Positions 28,441 through 37,821 of a stretch of DNA of 64,000 nucleotides are shown piece by piece. The notes under the pieces are model-generated. The model ran no database searches and had not been told where the DNA came from. It saw only the letters and a list, made by a program, of their open reading frames with translations. A program made the position numbers and the translations under genes. How positions within the stretch are numbered: the stretch's first letter is position 1; each line of letters opens with the position of its first letter. This DNA comes from Thioalkalivibrio sp. XN8 (GTDB taxonomy: Bacteria; Pseudomonadota; Gammaproteobacteria; Steroidobacterales; XN24), in NCBI RefSeq assembly GCF_011058255.1, contig NZ_JAALFH010000067.1:183724-247723 (forward strand), given 5' to 3'.

Positions 28441-29592
28441 CTAGAACTGCAGCTGGAACGCCACCTCGAACACTGGCCAGCCCTTGTGAGTGCAGCGGAT
28501 CTCCCTGACCCGATCCGAGGTGTCTCCGATGTCCACGAGCTGGTACATCGGCACCACCAGCCGCCCGCTTGCAGCGGGCAGCGGGATACTTCGCGGCACG
28601 GAAGGAACGAAGTCCGTTCCAGGCCCGACCCGCTGCGACTCGATCGGGTTACCGGCCTCGTCCAGCGGCGTCATGCTGATCTGCGCGTCTTCCGACGTGT
28701 CCGCGCTCTTCAGTACCTGCTGGAAGAGTCCCATCAGCTGTGCCATGCCGTCGGCCTCGGGGCCTTGCCCTTGCTGCGGCATTGCGTCGGCGGCTCCCTT
28801 CAACAGGTTGCCGACGAAATCGCCGCCACCGGTGGTGCTCGCAGAGCACTCCAGCGGTACGGCCGGGTCGGCATTCCGGTAGTCGAACTCCACACCATAC
28901 CGGGTACATCGGCCGCGCTCACAGGTGTCCTGTCCATCGACCCGAATGGTCGTCGCCTGATTGCAGACGCGCTCACCGCACAACGCCCCGGCGCGGAAAG
29001 CCGCCACTTGCATCGCGTCGGGTCCCGCCGTGGGATAGGAGTCGAATACCGGCTCGACGGCGGCCCCGCCAGCGGTAAGGCAGCGGCCAAGGCCGCTGCT
29101 GCAGCTGAGCCGCGCGCCCTCGGGACAACGGAACGCCGGCTCATGGCTGTTGGGGGCATGCAGCGTGTACTCGAAGCGGATCGGGTCGCCGTCGAACGGT
29201 CCGCTGCCCATGCTCCAGGACGAAGCTCGCTCGATACCCCAGGTTTCGATGGCCTGGGTGTGACAATACGTGTCGCAATCGAGCCCATCAGCATTCATGC
29301 GGCAGGCGTCGAGGCAGTCATCATGCTCGCGGCAGCCCCGGTGGGTGCCGCAGGTGTAGGACACGACGCGACGAGCGCGCTCGGAATCGAGACACTCGAA
29401 GGTCACCGACTGGCTGCACGACTCGGGGCAGGCCTTGCCGCAGGCGCCGCGACACATCGACGGCAGCGTTCCCGGCATTGGCCCGAAGGCATTGCGGACC
29501 GTGTCGCCCGGCTGGGCCGACCACTGGGCGGAGGCGCCGATGGGCGCGAGCAGCACGAGCGCCACCAGAAATAGCAGTCGGGCAGGGCTCAT
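28441..29592 (-). CDS. Secreted Cys-rich protein with phospholipase A2-like motif
   Basis: This 383-residue protein has a signal peptide (1-22) and about 20 Cys. At residues 82-98 it carries C-G-T-H-R-G-C-R-E-H-D-D-C-L-D-A-C, which resembles the secreted phospholipase A2 calcium loop and catalytic helix (C-C-x-x-H-D-x-C). His90 and Asp91 would be the catalytic dyad position. One of the two adjacent Cys is absent, so activity is uncertain. The C-terminal half has no recognised fold. The protein could be a secreted lipase or an inactive relative. Confidence 0.55.
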   Translation of the reverse strand: MSPARLLFLVALVLLAPIGASAQWSAQPGDTVRNAFGPMPGTLPSMCRGACGKACPESCSQSVTFECLDSERARRVVSYTCGTHRGCREHDDCLDACRMNADGLDCDTYCHTQAIETWGIERASSWSMGSGPFDGDPIRFEYTLHAPNSHEPAFRCPEGARLSCSSGLGRCLTAGGAAVEPVFDSYPTAGPDAMQVAAFRAGALCGERVCNQATTIRVDGQDTCERGRCTRYGVEFDYRNADPAVPLECSASTTGGGDFVGNLLKGAADAMPQQGQGPEADGMAQLMGLFQQVLKSADTSEDAQISMTPLDEAGNPIESQRVGPGTDFVPSVPRSIPLPAASGRLVVPMYQLVDIGDTSDRVREIRCTHKGWPVFEVAFQLQF

Positions 29593-29786
29593 CGCTTCGG
29601 CTCTCCTGTCAGTCCGGAGGAGGGCGCCGCGTTATCTCGAGCGCAGCACTCGCTCGAGCGCGCGGTTTCCTTCGTTACACCTGACTAAAGCGCAAAACCT
29701 CAAGGGTTCCGCCAACTCGGCGTCGATGCTGCAGCCAGGAAAACCAGCCTATACTCCGCGAGCATGAGTGCTGCGGGTGAGATCGA

Positions 29787-30551
29787 ATGACTCCGGCTAT
29801 GAACGGGGTGCCCGGAAGCCGGGTGCGGATGGCGTGGAAGGTCCTGCTGGTAGTGGCGTCGATTCTGCCGGGCATGGTACTCGGCGCCTGGCTGGGCGCG
29901 CAGCTCCTGGTGCCGCGCGATGCCGGCCTGGTGGCTGGCGCCATGGTGCTGTGGTACGGCTTGCTTGGCGGGCTGGCGACCGTGGTCGCCGCACTGCTGC
30001 TGGTGCGTTACGTGGCAGCATCACGGCTCCGCGTCGCGGCGTTGTTCATGGCCGGAGTGAGCGTTGTGTTGCTGGTGTGGCTGACGCCGAGGTTCGCCGA
30101 GATGGGGACGGAACGGGCTGAACACCGGCGACAGGCCGTAGCGATGTTGCCGGCCTTCGAACTGGCGCTGACCGGGCGACTCGAGCCACGACTGCGACGC
30201 TTCATCTATACGTCGCGAAACAATGACTGGCGCATCGAAAGAATGGATGGGACACGTTGCCAGGGGGGACTGCCCGAGGGCAAGGCTGGAGACAGGGCTC
30301 GGGTGGAACTGTTGAGCGCACTGCGCGGACTGGACGTGGCCGGCGTCCTGGCGGTACCGCCGAGCTGTCAGCAGACGGGCGAGTTGCTTGCCGTGCTGGC
30401 CATGACGATTCACGAGTCCAGGCCACCGCCTACCAAAGGAAATCTTTCCCTGACCACGGCCTGCCGCGCCGAGGTTCCCGAGCTTGCAGCATTGCTGGAG
30501 CGTGTCGAGCGAGTCTATCGGCTGCACCAGCAAGGCCTGACCTGCGACTGA
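29787..30551 (+). CDS. Membrane protein of unknown function
   Basis: The 254-residue protein has three hydrophobic helices (about 17-40, 45-70 and 82-97), then a soluble C-terminal domain of about 150 residues with four Cys. No family recognised. TATACT at 29750 lies 32 bp before the ATG and may be its -10 element. It reads away from the Cys-rich secreted protein gene. Confidence 0.55.
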   Translation: MTPAMNGVPGSRVRMAWKVLLVVASILPGMVLGAWLGAQLLVPRDAGLVAGAMVLWYGLLGGLATVVAALLLVRYVAASRLRVAALFMAGVSVVLLVWLTPRFAEMGTERAEHRRQAVAMLPAFELALTGRLEPRLRRFIYTSRNNDWRIERMDGTRCQGGLPEGKAGDRARVELLSALRGLDVAGVLAVPPSCQQTGELLAVLAMTIHESRPPPTKGNLSLTTACRAEVPELAALLERVERVYRLHQQGLTCD

Positions 30552-30648
30552 AGAGTGCTGCATTCGACGATCCGGCAGCCTGATGAAATTGTCCGCTCCA
30601 TGTACTAACATGGCCCCCCGCCACGAAGTTCAGCGGGAGTCCCGGCCC

Positions 30649-31464
30649 ATGCCAACTTTTCCGCGAGCCGCGTCATGCTGCGCGCCCTTCAGCGTATGCC
30701 TGCTGGCCGGCATATCTTTGACCAGCCTGGTCGGCTGCGGGGGTTCCTCCTCCAGCCCGGCGCCGCCGCAGGCGGACAATGTCGATGACCTGGTGCTCGA
30801 GACCTCGCAATTCTGGGACTCAGCCGCGCGCGGCGTGGGGATCGCGGTCGTCTACGAGACAGCCGCGGGCACGGTGCTGAGCGCGACGGAAGCCGTGGTG
30901 CGAAGCGCCGGCTTCGGCGAGCTGCGGGCGTCACGCATCGCACTGGACCAGGGCGAGCGCCGTCTTTTGGCTGATGACTTCGGCGCGCAGTTCCTTGTCA
31001 TCGAGCTTGGGCAGGGTGTGCAGGTACTGCCAATCGGCCAGGCCACCAGGGCCATCAGCCCGGGTTGCGACCTGGGCCTGGCGCAGCAGTTGCGGATCGA
31101 CGACGAGATCGGCCAGGGCCGTCTCGAGTGGCGCTTCGAAGAGACGGTGACGCTGGATGACAATGGCGGCCAGCCGCGATGCGCAGATGTGCTGGACGCA
31201 TTTGCTGCTTCGCTGGACTCGTCGACCGAGGTGGAGTTTCCCTATGACCTCGTTTCGCTGGTCGGTCTCCGGGCGGTCGACGTGCTGTACCTCGATCAGC
31301 TCCGCTCCTGGACCGTGACGCACTCGCAGGTCGTGGCGAAGTACTTCCGGGCCATCGGCGACGAGCGCTATGAACTGGCAGGGCCTGCACAGCGAGTCCG
31401 GCTCGATGTGTTCGAACCGGCGGACGTGCGGGCAGAGCAGTTGCTGTCCCAATTGACCCCCTGA
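30649..31464 (+). CDS. Putative lipoprotein
   Basis: The 271-residue protein starts at an ATG that places the lipobox L-V-G-C near residue 29, followed by G-G-S-S-S-S, a typical lipoprotein linker. The mature domain has no motif I recognise. It is followed at 18 bp by a small secreted-protein gene on the same strand. An earlier in-frame start at 30583 would make the leader too long. Confidence 0.58.
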   Translation: MPTFPRAASCCAPFSVCLLAGISLTSLVGCGGSSSSPAPPQADNVDDLVLETSQFWDSAARGVGIAVVYETAAGTVLSATEAVVRSAGFGELRASRIALDQGERRLLADDFGAQFLVIELGQGVQVLPIGQATRAISPGCDLGLAQQLRIDDEIGQGRLEWRFEETVTLDDNGGQPRCADVLDAFAASLDSSTEVEFPYDLVSLVGLRAVDVLYLDQLRSWTVTHSQVVAKYFRAIGDERYELAGPAQRVRLDVFEPADVRAEQLLSQLTP

Positions 31465-31482
31465 AATGGAAAGGAGTCGCTG

Positions 31483-31833
31483 ATGAAGCGCTTGTCGATC
31501 CTGCTGGCCCTACTGCTTGCGACCTCCGTTATGGCGGACACCGACGCCGTATACGGCGAACTGATCAGTATTGATGTCGTCACCTCGGGGTCCAACCTGT
31601 TCGGAATACGGCGTGGCGAGGCCGTCGTCCGGGAGAACGGCATTGATGTCACCTATACGTGGGGCGGCAATACTTGTCCCGGTCGGAACCTGACGCCAGA
31701 GGAAGTCGCACTGCTGCAAAACGCGCTGCTGGCCCCTTACCTGCGCATCCGGATTTCTCATGTGAATGGCGCGGGTGGCAATCTCTGCATTGTCCGCATG
31801 GCGTTTGTCAACGAGAAGTACCTGGCGCAGTGA
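31483..31833 (+). CDS. Small secreted protein of unknown function
   Basis: The 116-residue protein has a signal peptide (1-19, ending S-V-M-A-D) and a short beta-rich mature domain with two Cys, which may form one disulfide. AAAGGAG precedes the ATG. It is co-directional with the lipoprotein gene 18 bp upstream. No family recognised. Confidence 0.55.
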   Translation: MKRLSILLALLLATSVMADTDAVYGELISIDVVTSGSNLFGIRRGEAVVRENGIDVTYTWGGNTCPGRNLTPEEVALLQNALLAPYLRIRISHVNGAGGNLCIVRMAFVNEKYLAQ

Positions 31834-31843
31834 CCGTGGCATA

Positions 31844-31864
31844 GCGGGGCCGAAGCCGCCCCGC
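31844..31864 (+). terminator. GC-rich hairpin after the small secreted-protein gene
   Basis: GCGGGGC and GCCCCGC form a 7-bp stem with a 7-nt loop, 10 bp after the stop at 31833. There is no T-tract, so intrinsic termination is uncertain. Confidence 0.35.
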
Positions 31865-31953
31865 CCCCGAGAGTCTCGCGCGCGTGGCCGATGCAGGCGC
31901 CGCTGCGAGGATCGGTGGACCGTCGTCAAAGCGGCTGGCGCCAGCCTTGGGGC

Positions 31954-31959
31954 TATAAT
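31954..31959 (+). promoter_or_regulatory. Candidate -10 element of acnD
   Basis: A perfect TATAAT lies 42 bp upstream of the acnD ATG. No good -35 hexamer is visible at 16-18 bp, so an activator or an extended element may be needed. Confidence 0.4.
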
Positions 31960-32001
31960 CGAGTGCCTCAACCCTTGGCCAGCGATTCACCCCGGGCAAC
32001 C

Positions 32002-34602
32002 ATGAACACCACATACCGCAATCCGCTTGCGGGCACCGAACTTGACCACTTCGATGCGCGCGCTGCGATCGAGAAGATCCAACCCGGCAGCTACGACAAG
32101 CTGCCCTACGTGTCGAAAGTGCTCGCCGAGCAGCTCGTGCGCCGCTGCGAGCCGGAGTCTTTGACCGACGCGCTGGGCCAGCTCATCGAACGCAGGCGTG
32201 ACCTGGATTTCCCGTGGTATCCGGCGCGCGTCGTGTGTCACGACATCCTCGGCCAGACGGCGCTGGTGGACCTGGCCGGCCTGCGGGATGCCATCGCGGA
32301 GCAGGGCGGCGACCCGTCGCTGGTGAACCCAGTGGTGCCGACCCAGCTGATCGTGGATCACTCGCTGGCCGTGGAAGCCGCCGGCTTCGACCCGGACGCC
32401 TTCCGCAAGAACCGCGAGATCGAGGACCGGCGCAACGAGGACCGCTTCCACTTCATCGAGTGGACCAAGACGGCCTTCAAGAACGTCGACGTCATCCCGG
32501 CTGGCAACGGGATCATGCACCAGATCAACCTGGAGAAGATGTCGCCGGTGGTGCAGGTGCGCGACGGCGTGGCCTTCCCGGATACCTGCGTCGGCACGGA
32601 CTCGCACACCCCGCATGTGGACTGCCTCGGCGTGATCGCCATCGGTGTCGGCGGGCTCGAGGCCGAGACCGTCATGCTCGGGCACCCGTCGATGATGCGG
32701 CTGCCGGACATCGTCGGCGTGAAGCTCACGGGACGCCGCAAGCCCGGCATCACCGCCACCGACATCGTGCTGGCCATCACCGAGTTCCTGCGCCGGGAGC
32801 GCGTGGTGGGCGCCTGGCTGGAGTTCTTCGGCGAGGGCGCGGCGACCCTCACCGTCGGCGATCGCGCCACCATTTCCAACATGACCCCGGAGTATGGCGC
32901 CACGGCCGGCATGTTCTACATCGACGCGCAGACCATCGAGTACCTGAAACTGACCGGGCGCGAGCCTGAGCAGGTGGAACTGGTCGAGCGCTACGCGAAG
33001 ACGACCGGCCTGTGGGCGGACCAGATGCAGGCCGCCGAGTACGAACGCGTGCTGGAGTTCGACCTCTCGACCGTGGAGCGCAACCTGGCTGGTCCTTCCA
33101 ACCCGCACCGCCGCCTGCCGACCGCGGCGCTGGCCGAGCGCGGCATCGCCGGGCACCTCGAGGAGGCGCGCGCCGAAGAGGTCCAGGGGCTGTTGCCGGA
33201 CGGCGCGGTGATCATCGCCGCGATCACTTCCTGCACCAACACCTCCAACCCGCGCAATGTGGTGGCTGCGGCGCTGCTGGCGCGCAAGGCGAATGAGCTC
33301 GGGCTGGTGCGCAAGCCCTGGGTGAAGTCCTCCTTTGCGCCGGGCTCGAAGGTGGCCCAGCTGTACCTCGAGGAGGCCGGGCTGCTGCCCGAGCTGGAAA
33401 AGCTCGGCTTCGGCATCGTCGCCTTCGCCTGCACCACCTGCAACGGCATGTCGGGCGCGCTGGACCCGGACATCCAGCAGGAGATCATCGACCGCGACCT
33501 CTACGCCGTCGCGGTGCTGTCGGGCAACCGCAACTTCGATGGCCGCATCCATCCCTACGCCAAGCAGGCGTTCCTGGCCTCGCCGCCGCTGGTGGTGGCC
33601 TACGCGATCGCCGGCACGGTGCGCTTCGACATCGAGCGCGACGTCCTGGGCACCGACCAGGACGGGAGACCGGTCACGTTGAAGGACATCTGGCCGTCCG
33701 ACGAGGAGATCGACGCTATTGTCGCGGAGTACGTCAAGCCGGAGCAGTTCCGGCGCGTGTACATCCCGATGTTCGACCTCGGCAAGGTGGAGGAGGCGGC
33801 GAGCCCGCTGTACGACTGGCGGCCGCAATCGACCTACATCCGTCGCCCGCCCTACTGGGAAGGCGCGCTGGCCGGGGAACGGACCCTGCAGGGCATGCGC
33901 CCGCTGGCCATCCTGGGCGACAACATCACCACCGACCATCTTTCGCCCTCCAACGCCATCCTCGCCAGCAGCGCGGCCGGCGAGTACCTGGCGCAGATGG
34001 GCCTGCCGGAGGAGGACTTCAACTCCTACGCCACGCACCGCGGCGACCACCTCACGGCGCAGCGCGCCACCTTCGCCAACCCGAAGCTCATCAACGAGAT
34101 GGCGGTGGTGGATGGAGAGGTGAAGCAGGGCTCGCTGGCCCGCGTCGAACCCGATGGCCAGGTCATGCGCATGTGGGAGGCGATCGAGACCTACATGACC
34201 CGCAAGCAGCCACTGATCATCGTCGCCGGCGCCGACTACGGCCAGGGCTCGTCGCGCGACTGGGCCGCGAAGGGCGTGCGCCTGGCGGGCGTGGAGGCGA
34301 TCGTGGCCGAGGGCTTCGAGCGCATCCATCGCACCAACCTGGTCGGCATGGGCGTGCTCCCGCTGGAGTTCAAGCCGGGCCAGGATCGCAAGACGCTCGA
34401 GCTCGACGGCACCGAGACCTACGACGTCGAGGGCGCGATCGCCCCGGGCGCCGACCTGACGCTCGTGGTCCACCGCAAGGACGGCAGGACCGAGCGCGTG
34501 CCCGTCACCTGCCGGCTCGATACGGCGGCGGAAGTGCGCGTGTACGAGGCCGGCGGGGTGCTGCAGCGCTTCGCGCAGGACTTCCTGGAGTCCGCCGCAT
34601 GA
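32002..34602 (+). CDS. acnD: 2-methylcitrate dehydratase / aconitase AcnD (Fe-S dependent)
   Basis: The 866-residue protein is a full-length aconitase-family enzyme. Cluster-binding Cys appear in T-S-C-T-N-T and A-C-T-T-C-N-G, and G-A-D-Y-G-Q-G-S-S-R marks the swivel domain. The next gene, overlapping by ATGA, encodes PrpF, which is the known partner of AcnD, so this is AcnD rather than AcnA. It dehydrates 2-methylcitrate in the methylcitrate cycle for propionate. No prpB, prpC or prpR lies in this window, so they must be elsewhere or upstream genes are not linked. Confidence 0.93.
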   Translation: MNTTYRNPLAGTELDHFDARAAIEKIQPGSYDKLPYVSKVLAEQLVRRCEPESLTDALGQLIERRRDLDFPWYPARVVCHDILGQTALVDLAGLRDAIAEQGGDPSLVNPVVPTQLIVDHSLAVEAAGFDPDAFRKNREIEDRRNEDRFHFIEWTKTAFKNVDVIPAGNGIMHQINLEKMSPVVQVRDGVAFPDTCVGTDSHTPHVDCLGVIAIGVGGLEAETVMLGHPSMMRLPDIVGVKLTGRRKPGITATDIVLAITEFLRRERVVGAWLEFFGEGAATLTVGDRATISNMTPEYGATAGMFYIDAQTIEYLKLTGREPEQVELVERYAKTTGLWADQMQAAEYERVLEFDLSTVERNLAGPSNPHRRLPTAALAERGIAGHLEEARAEEVQGLLPDGAVIIAAITSCTNTSNPRNVVAAALLARKANELGLVRKPWVKSSFAPGSKVAQLYLEEAGLLPELEKLGFGIVAFACTTCNGMSGALDPDIQQEIIDRDLYAVAVLSGNRNFDGRIHPYAKQAFLASPPLVVAYAIAGTVRFDIERDVLGTDQDGRPVTLKDIWPSDEEIDAIVAEYVKPEQFRRVYIPMFDLGKVEEAASPLYDWRPQSTYIRRPPYWEGALAGERTLQGMRPLAILGDNITTDHLSPSNAILASSAAGEYLAQMGLPEEDFNSYATHRGDHLTAQRATFANPKLINEMAVVDGEVKQGSLARVEPDGQVMRMWEAIETYMTRKQPLIIVAGADYGQGSSRDWAAKGVRLAGVEAIVAEGFERIHRTNLVGMGVLPLEFKPGQDRKTLELDGTETYDVEGAIAPGADLTLVVHRKDGRTERVPVTCRLDTAAEVRVYEAGGVLQRFAQDFLESAA

Positions 34603-35777
34603 GCCACGCGCCGCAGGTCCGGATTCCTGCTGTCTACATGCGCGGCGGCACGTCCAAGGGCGTATTTTTCCGGCTCGACGACCTGCCCGACGCGGCGCAG
34701 GTCCCGGGCAAGGCGCGCGACCGGCTGCTGCTGCGAGTGATCGGCAGCCCCGACCCCTACGGCAAGCACACCGACGGCATGGGCGGGGCGACCTCCAGCA
34801 CCAGCAAGACCGTGATCCTGGCGCCGAGCACCCGGCCCGACCATGACGTGGATTACCTGTTCGGCCAGGTGTCGATCGACCAGCCCTTCATCGACTGGAG
34901 CGGCAACTGCGGCAACCTCACTGCGGCGGTCGGCTCTTTCGCCATCAGCACCGGGCTGGTCGACCCGGCGCGTGTGCCCGAGAACGGCACCGCAGTCGTG
35001 CGCATCTGGCAGCAGAACATCGGCAAGACCATCATCGCCCACGTGCCGATGACCGGCGGAGCGGTGCAGGAAACCGGCGACTTCGAGCTCGACGGCGTGA
35101 CCTTCCCGGCGGCCGAGGTGCAGGTGGAGTTCATGAATCCGGTCGATGCCAGCGATGCGATGTTCCCCACCGGGAGTATCGTCGACCAGCTCGAAGTGCC
35201 GGGCATCGGGACCTTCCCCGCGACCCTGATCAACGCCGGCATCCCGACCGTGTTCCTCAACGCCGCCGACATCGGCTACGGCGGCTGCGAGCTACAGGAG
35301 GCGATCAACGGCGACCCGGCCGCGCTGGCGCGCTTCGAGATCATCCGCGCCCACGGCGCGGTGAAGATGGGCCTGATCAAGGATATTGCCGAGGCGGCTG
35401 CGCGGCAGCACACCCCCAAGGTGGCTTTCGTCGCCCCGCCGGCGGGCTATACCGCCTCAAGCGGCAAGGCGATCGACGCCAAGGACATCGACCTCAACGT
35501 GCGCGCCCTGTCCATGGGCAAGCTGCACCACGCCATGATGGGCACGGCGGCGGTGGCCATCGGCACGGCGGCCGCGATCCCCGGCACGCTGGTCAACCTG
35601 GCGGCCGGCGGCGGGGAGCGCAGCGCGGTCACCTTCGGCCACCCGTCCGGGACGTTGAAGGTCGGCGCCGCGGTCAGCGAAACCGACGGCGACTGGAAGG
35701 TCGAGAAAGTCGTCATGAGCCGCAGCGCGCGCGTACTGATGGAAGGCTGGGTGCGGGTGCCCGGCGACTGCTTCTAA
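34599..35777 (+). CDS. prpF: 2-methylaconitate cis-trans isomerase PrpF
   Basis: This 392-residue protein begins with R-I-P-A-V-Y-M-R-G-G-T-S-K-G and has G-N-C-G-N-L near residue 105 and F-G-H-P-S-G near 345, all typical of PrpF. The fold is diaminopimelate-epimerase-like. It isomerises the 2-methylaconitate made by AcnD. The start overlaps the acnD stop as ATGA, which fits translational coupling. Confidence 0.93.
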   Translation: MSHAPQVRIPAVYMRGGTSKGVFFRLDDLPDAAQVPGKARDRLLLRVIGSPDPYGKHTDGMGGATSSTSKTVILAPSTRPDHDVDYLFGQVSIDQPFIDWSGNCGNLTAAVGSFAISTGLVDPARVPENGTAVVRIWQQNIGKTIIAHVPMTGGAVQETGDFELDGVTFPAAEVQVEFMNPVDASDAMFPTGSIVDQLEVPGIGTFPATLINAGIPTVFLNAADIGYGGCELQEAINGDPAALARFEIIRAHGAVKMGLIKDIAEAAARQHTPKVAFVAPPAGYTASSGKAIDAKDIDLNVRALSMGKLHHAMMGTAAVAIGTAAAIPGTLVNLAAGGGERSAVTFGHPSGTLKVGAAVSETDGDWKVEKVVMSRSARVLMEGWVRVPGDCF

Positions 35778-37069
35778 TGCCCATGCAGTTCCTGCGCCAG
35801 AACGTGCTCCGCCTGAGCCCGGTGCCGGAGGACCTCGACGAGGTCATCCGCATCGACACGCGCCGGGAAGTCGACCCCGCAAGCGTCGGGCTGCGCCGGC
35901 CCGACCTCGACCGGGTCTGGGACGAGGTCGTCAAGGTTTACCGCAGCGGCGTGCACCCGGCCATCACCATCCACCTGCGCTACCGCGGCAGGACCGTGAT
36001 GGCGCGCAGCATCGGCCATGCCCGCGGCAACGGCCCGCACGACGGTCCCGCGAGCGCGCGGGTGCTCGCCCGGCCCGACACGCCCATGTGCCTGTTCTCC
36101 GCCTCCAAGGCGGTCACGGCCCTGCTGATGCACCTGCTGGCCGAGGACGGCCTGGTGGAACTGGACCGCCCCGTCGCCTTCTACAACCCGGAGTTCGGCC
36201 GCAAGGGCAAGGACAGCATCACCCTGCACCAGGTGCTGGCGCACCGCGGCGGCATTCCCGGCCTGCCGAGCGACACGCCGATCGAAACGCTGTGGGACGA
36301 GGACGCGACCTGGGAACTGCTGTGCGATTCGGAGCCGATCATTACCGACGGCTCGAAGCTGGCCTACCACGCCATCACCGGGGGCTTCGTCTTGCAGCGT
36401 GTGCTGCGGACGGTGACCGGCGCCGACATCGATGCCTACCTCGAGCGCAAGATCCGCGGGCCGATGAAGATGAAGTACTTCACCTACGGCGCGCGGCCGG
36501 AGCATCGCGCGGCGCTGGCGCTGAGCTACGCCACGGGACCGCGCCAGGGGCCGGTGCTGAACGCGCTGATCCGGCGCGCGCTCGGCACCGACATGGAAGC
36601 CATTGAAACCATCAGCAACGACCCGCGCTTCCATGAGGCGATCATCCCCGCCGGCAATCTCGTCGCCACGGCGGCGGAAGTATCGGCGTTTTTCCAGATG
36701 ATGCTCGACGGCGGCACCTGGCGGGGCCGCCGTATTTGCCGTCCGGAGACGATCGCGGGCGCGGTGCGGGAAGTCGGCAGCCGCGCCCTCGACCGGACGC
36801 TGCTGTTGCCGATGCGCTACAGCGCGGGCCTGATGCTCGGCGACGCGCCGTTCGGCTTGTGGGGACCGCACAGCCGCGAGGCCTTCGGGCACGTCGGACT
36901 GATCAACAAGTTCGCCTGGGCCGACCCGCAGCGACAGTTGTCGGCGGCGATCCTGACCTCGGGGATCCTGCTGGTGGCGCACCACCTGTGGCCCTTTGCC
37001 AGGCTGGTGGGCCGGGTCGCCGATCTTGCCCCGAGCACGCCGGAACGCAAGGCCGTGACCGCCGCTTGA
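35777..37069 (+). CDS. Serine hydrolase of the beta-lactamase/EstB family
   Basis: The 430-residue protein has S-A-S-K as SxxK (Ser108, Lys111), Y-H-A at Tyr197 in place of Y-x-N, and F-G-H-V-G as the H-x-G element. This is the class C beta-lactamase fold of esterases such as EstB. It has no signal peptide, so an esterase acting in the cytoplasm is more likely than a lactamase. The ATG overlaps the prpF stop as TAATG. A link to propionate is not obvious; it could hydrolyse a short-chain ester that yields propionate. Confidence 0.83.
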   Translation: MPMQFLRQNVLRLSPVPEDLDEVIRIDTRREVDPASVGLRRPDLDRVWDEVVKVYRSGVHPAITIHLRYRGRTVMARSIGHARGNGPHDGPASARVLARPDTPMCLFSASKAVTALLMHLLAEDGLVELDRPVAFYNPEFGRKGKDSITLHQVLAHRGGIPGLPSDTPIETLWDEDATWELLCDSEPIITDGSKLAYHAITGGFVLQRVLRTVTGADIDAYLERKIRGPMKMKYFTYGARPEHRAALALSYATGPRQGPVLNALIRRALGTDMEAIETISNDPRFHEAIIPAGNLVATAAEVSAFFQMMLDGGTWRGRRICRPETIAGAVREVGSRALDRTLLLPMRYSAGLMLGDAPFGLWGPHSREAFGHVGLINKFAWADPQRQLSAAILTSGILLVAHHLWPFARLVGRVADLAPSTPERKAVTAA

Positions 37070-37093
37070 CCGTGCGCCAGGCGGCGATCGGGG

Positions 37094-37285
37094 CTACTTG
37101 TTGAGGATCAGCTTGCCCTGCCGGGTCCGGCGCAGGGTGTAAGTCTCGCCGTCGTGCTCGATGAGCAGCAGGTCGGCGCCGCGGAAGAGGGCCTGGCTGG
37201 TGGTGCGCGGGACGCTGGAGTGCTGGTTCGCCAGGCGGGGCGGGGCGGGCGTCGGAGCAGCCCTTGCGGTGCGGTCGGGGTTCAT
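37094..37285 (-). CDS. hemP: Hemin uptake protein HemP
   Basis: The 63-residue protein ends with the HemP signature: D-L-L-L-I-E-H-D-G-E-T-Y and L-R-R-T-R-Q-G-K-L-I-L-N-K. HemP is a small iron-regulated protein linked to haem import. Its start at 37285 leaves the conserved part intact. It follows an HMA-like gene by 71 bp on the same strand, and a Fur-like site lies upstream of that gene, which suggests joint iron control. Confidence 0.85.
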   Translation of the reverse strand: MNPDRTARAAPTPAPPRLANQHSSVPRTTSQALFRGADLLLIEHDGETYTLRRTRQGKLILNK

Positions 37286-37356
37286 GGCGTCATCCGCTCC
37301 AGCGCCAGCCGCCGGGCGACAGGGCGGCCCGAGGCGACCATCTCCGTCCATCTACT

Positions 37357-37752
37357 TCAGATGCGAGCGCCGAGCAGCGACGCCAGGGAGAACGTCACGC
37401 CCTTGTTGACCAGCACCCCCAACGCCATCCGGCCGATCTCGGCCGCGAGCGGGTTGCCGGCGCGGGCGGGACGGGGCGCTGCCCGGAGCGCGGCGGGGCG
37501 GACGGCCGCAGCCTGGGCCTTGCTCGCACGCAGGCATTCGGACTGCATGAAGTCGAGGATCTGCTGGGCGTCGGTGGCCTCGACATCGTAGAACACGGTC
37601 ACGCTGCCGGCCTTGGGGTTCAGCTTGACGCTGCGGATGCCTTCCTTCGCCTGGAGCTTGCGCAGGGTCGAGGCGCGGGCCGTAGCGTCACAGCGCAGGG
37701 ACCTGGCTCGAACGCGCAGGCGCCCGGGGACGTGGTGCAGGTAGTCGGTCAT
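37357..37752 (-). CDS. HMA_2-like domain protein without Cys metal site
   Basis: The 131-residue protein opens with H-H-V-P-G-R-L-R-V-R, then an HMA-type beta-alpha-beta pattern (G-I-R-S-V-K-L-N-P-K-A-G-S-V-T-V) to about residue 70, and a hydrophobic C-terminus that may be membrane-associated. No C-x-x-C is present, so it cannot bind metal like a classical HMA. The same R-x-R-x-R motif occurs in three other proteins of this locus. It precedes hemP and starts next to the Fur-like site. Confidence 0.72.
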   Translation of the reverse strand: MTDYLHHVPGRLRVRARSLRCDATARASTLRKLQAKEGIRSVKLNPKAGSVTVFYDVEATDAQQILDFMQSECLRASKAQAAAVRPAALRAAPRPARAGNPLAAEIGRMALGVLVNKGVTFSLASLLGARI

Positions 37753-37821
37753 ACAGTTGCCTCCGGCAGAGGAAATGAGACAGAACCGCGCTGCTTCACG
37801 GGCAGCTGTTGCAACTGTAGT

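Noticed and set aside
31987-34473. Minus-strand frame of more than 800 codons opposite acnD
   Set aside because: AcnD is certain from Fe-S motifs; the antisense frame is rich in His, Gln and Arg with no domain.
37786-37820. Possible second Fur site in the HMA-like divergent region
   Set aside because: The stretch is GC-rich and matches too few consensus positions.
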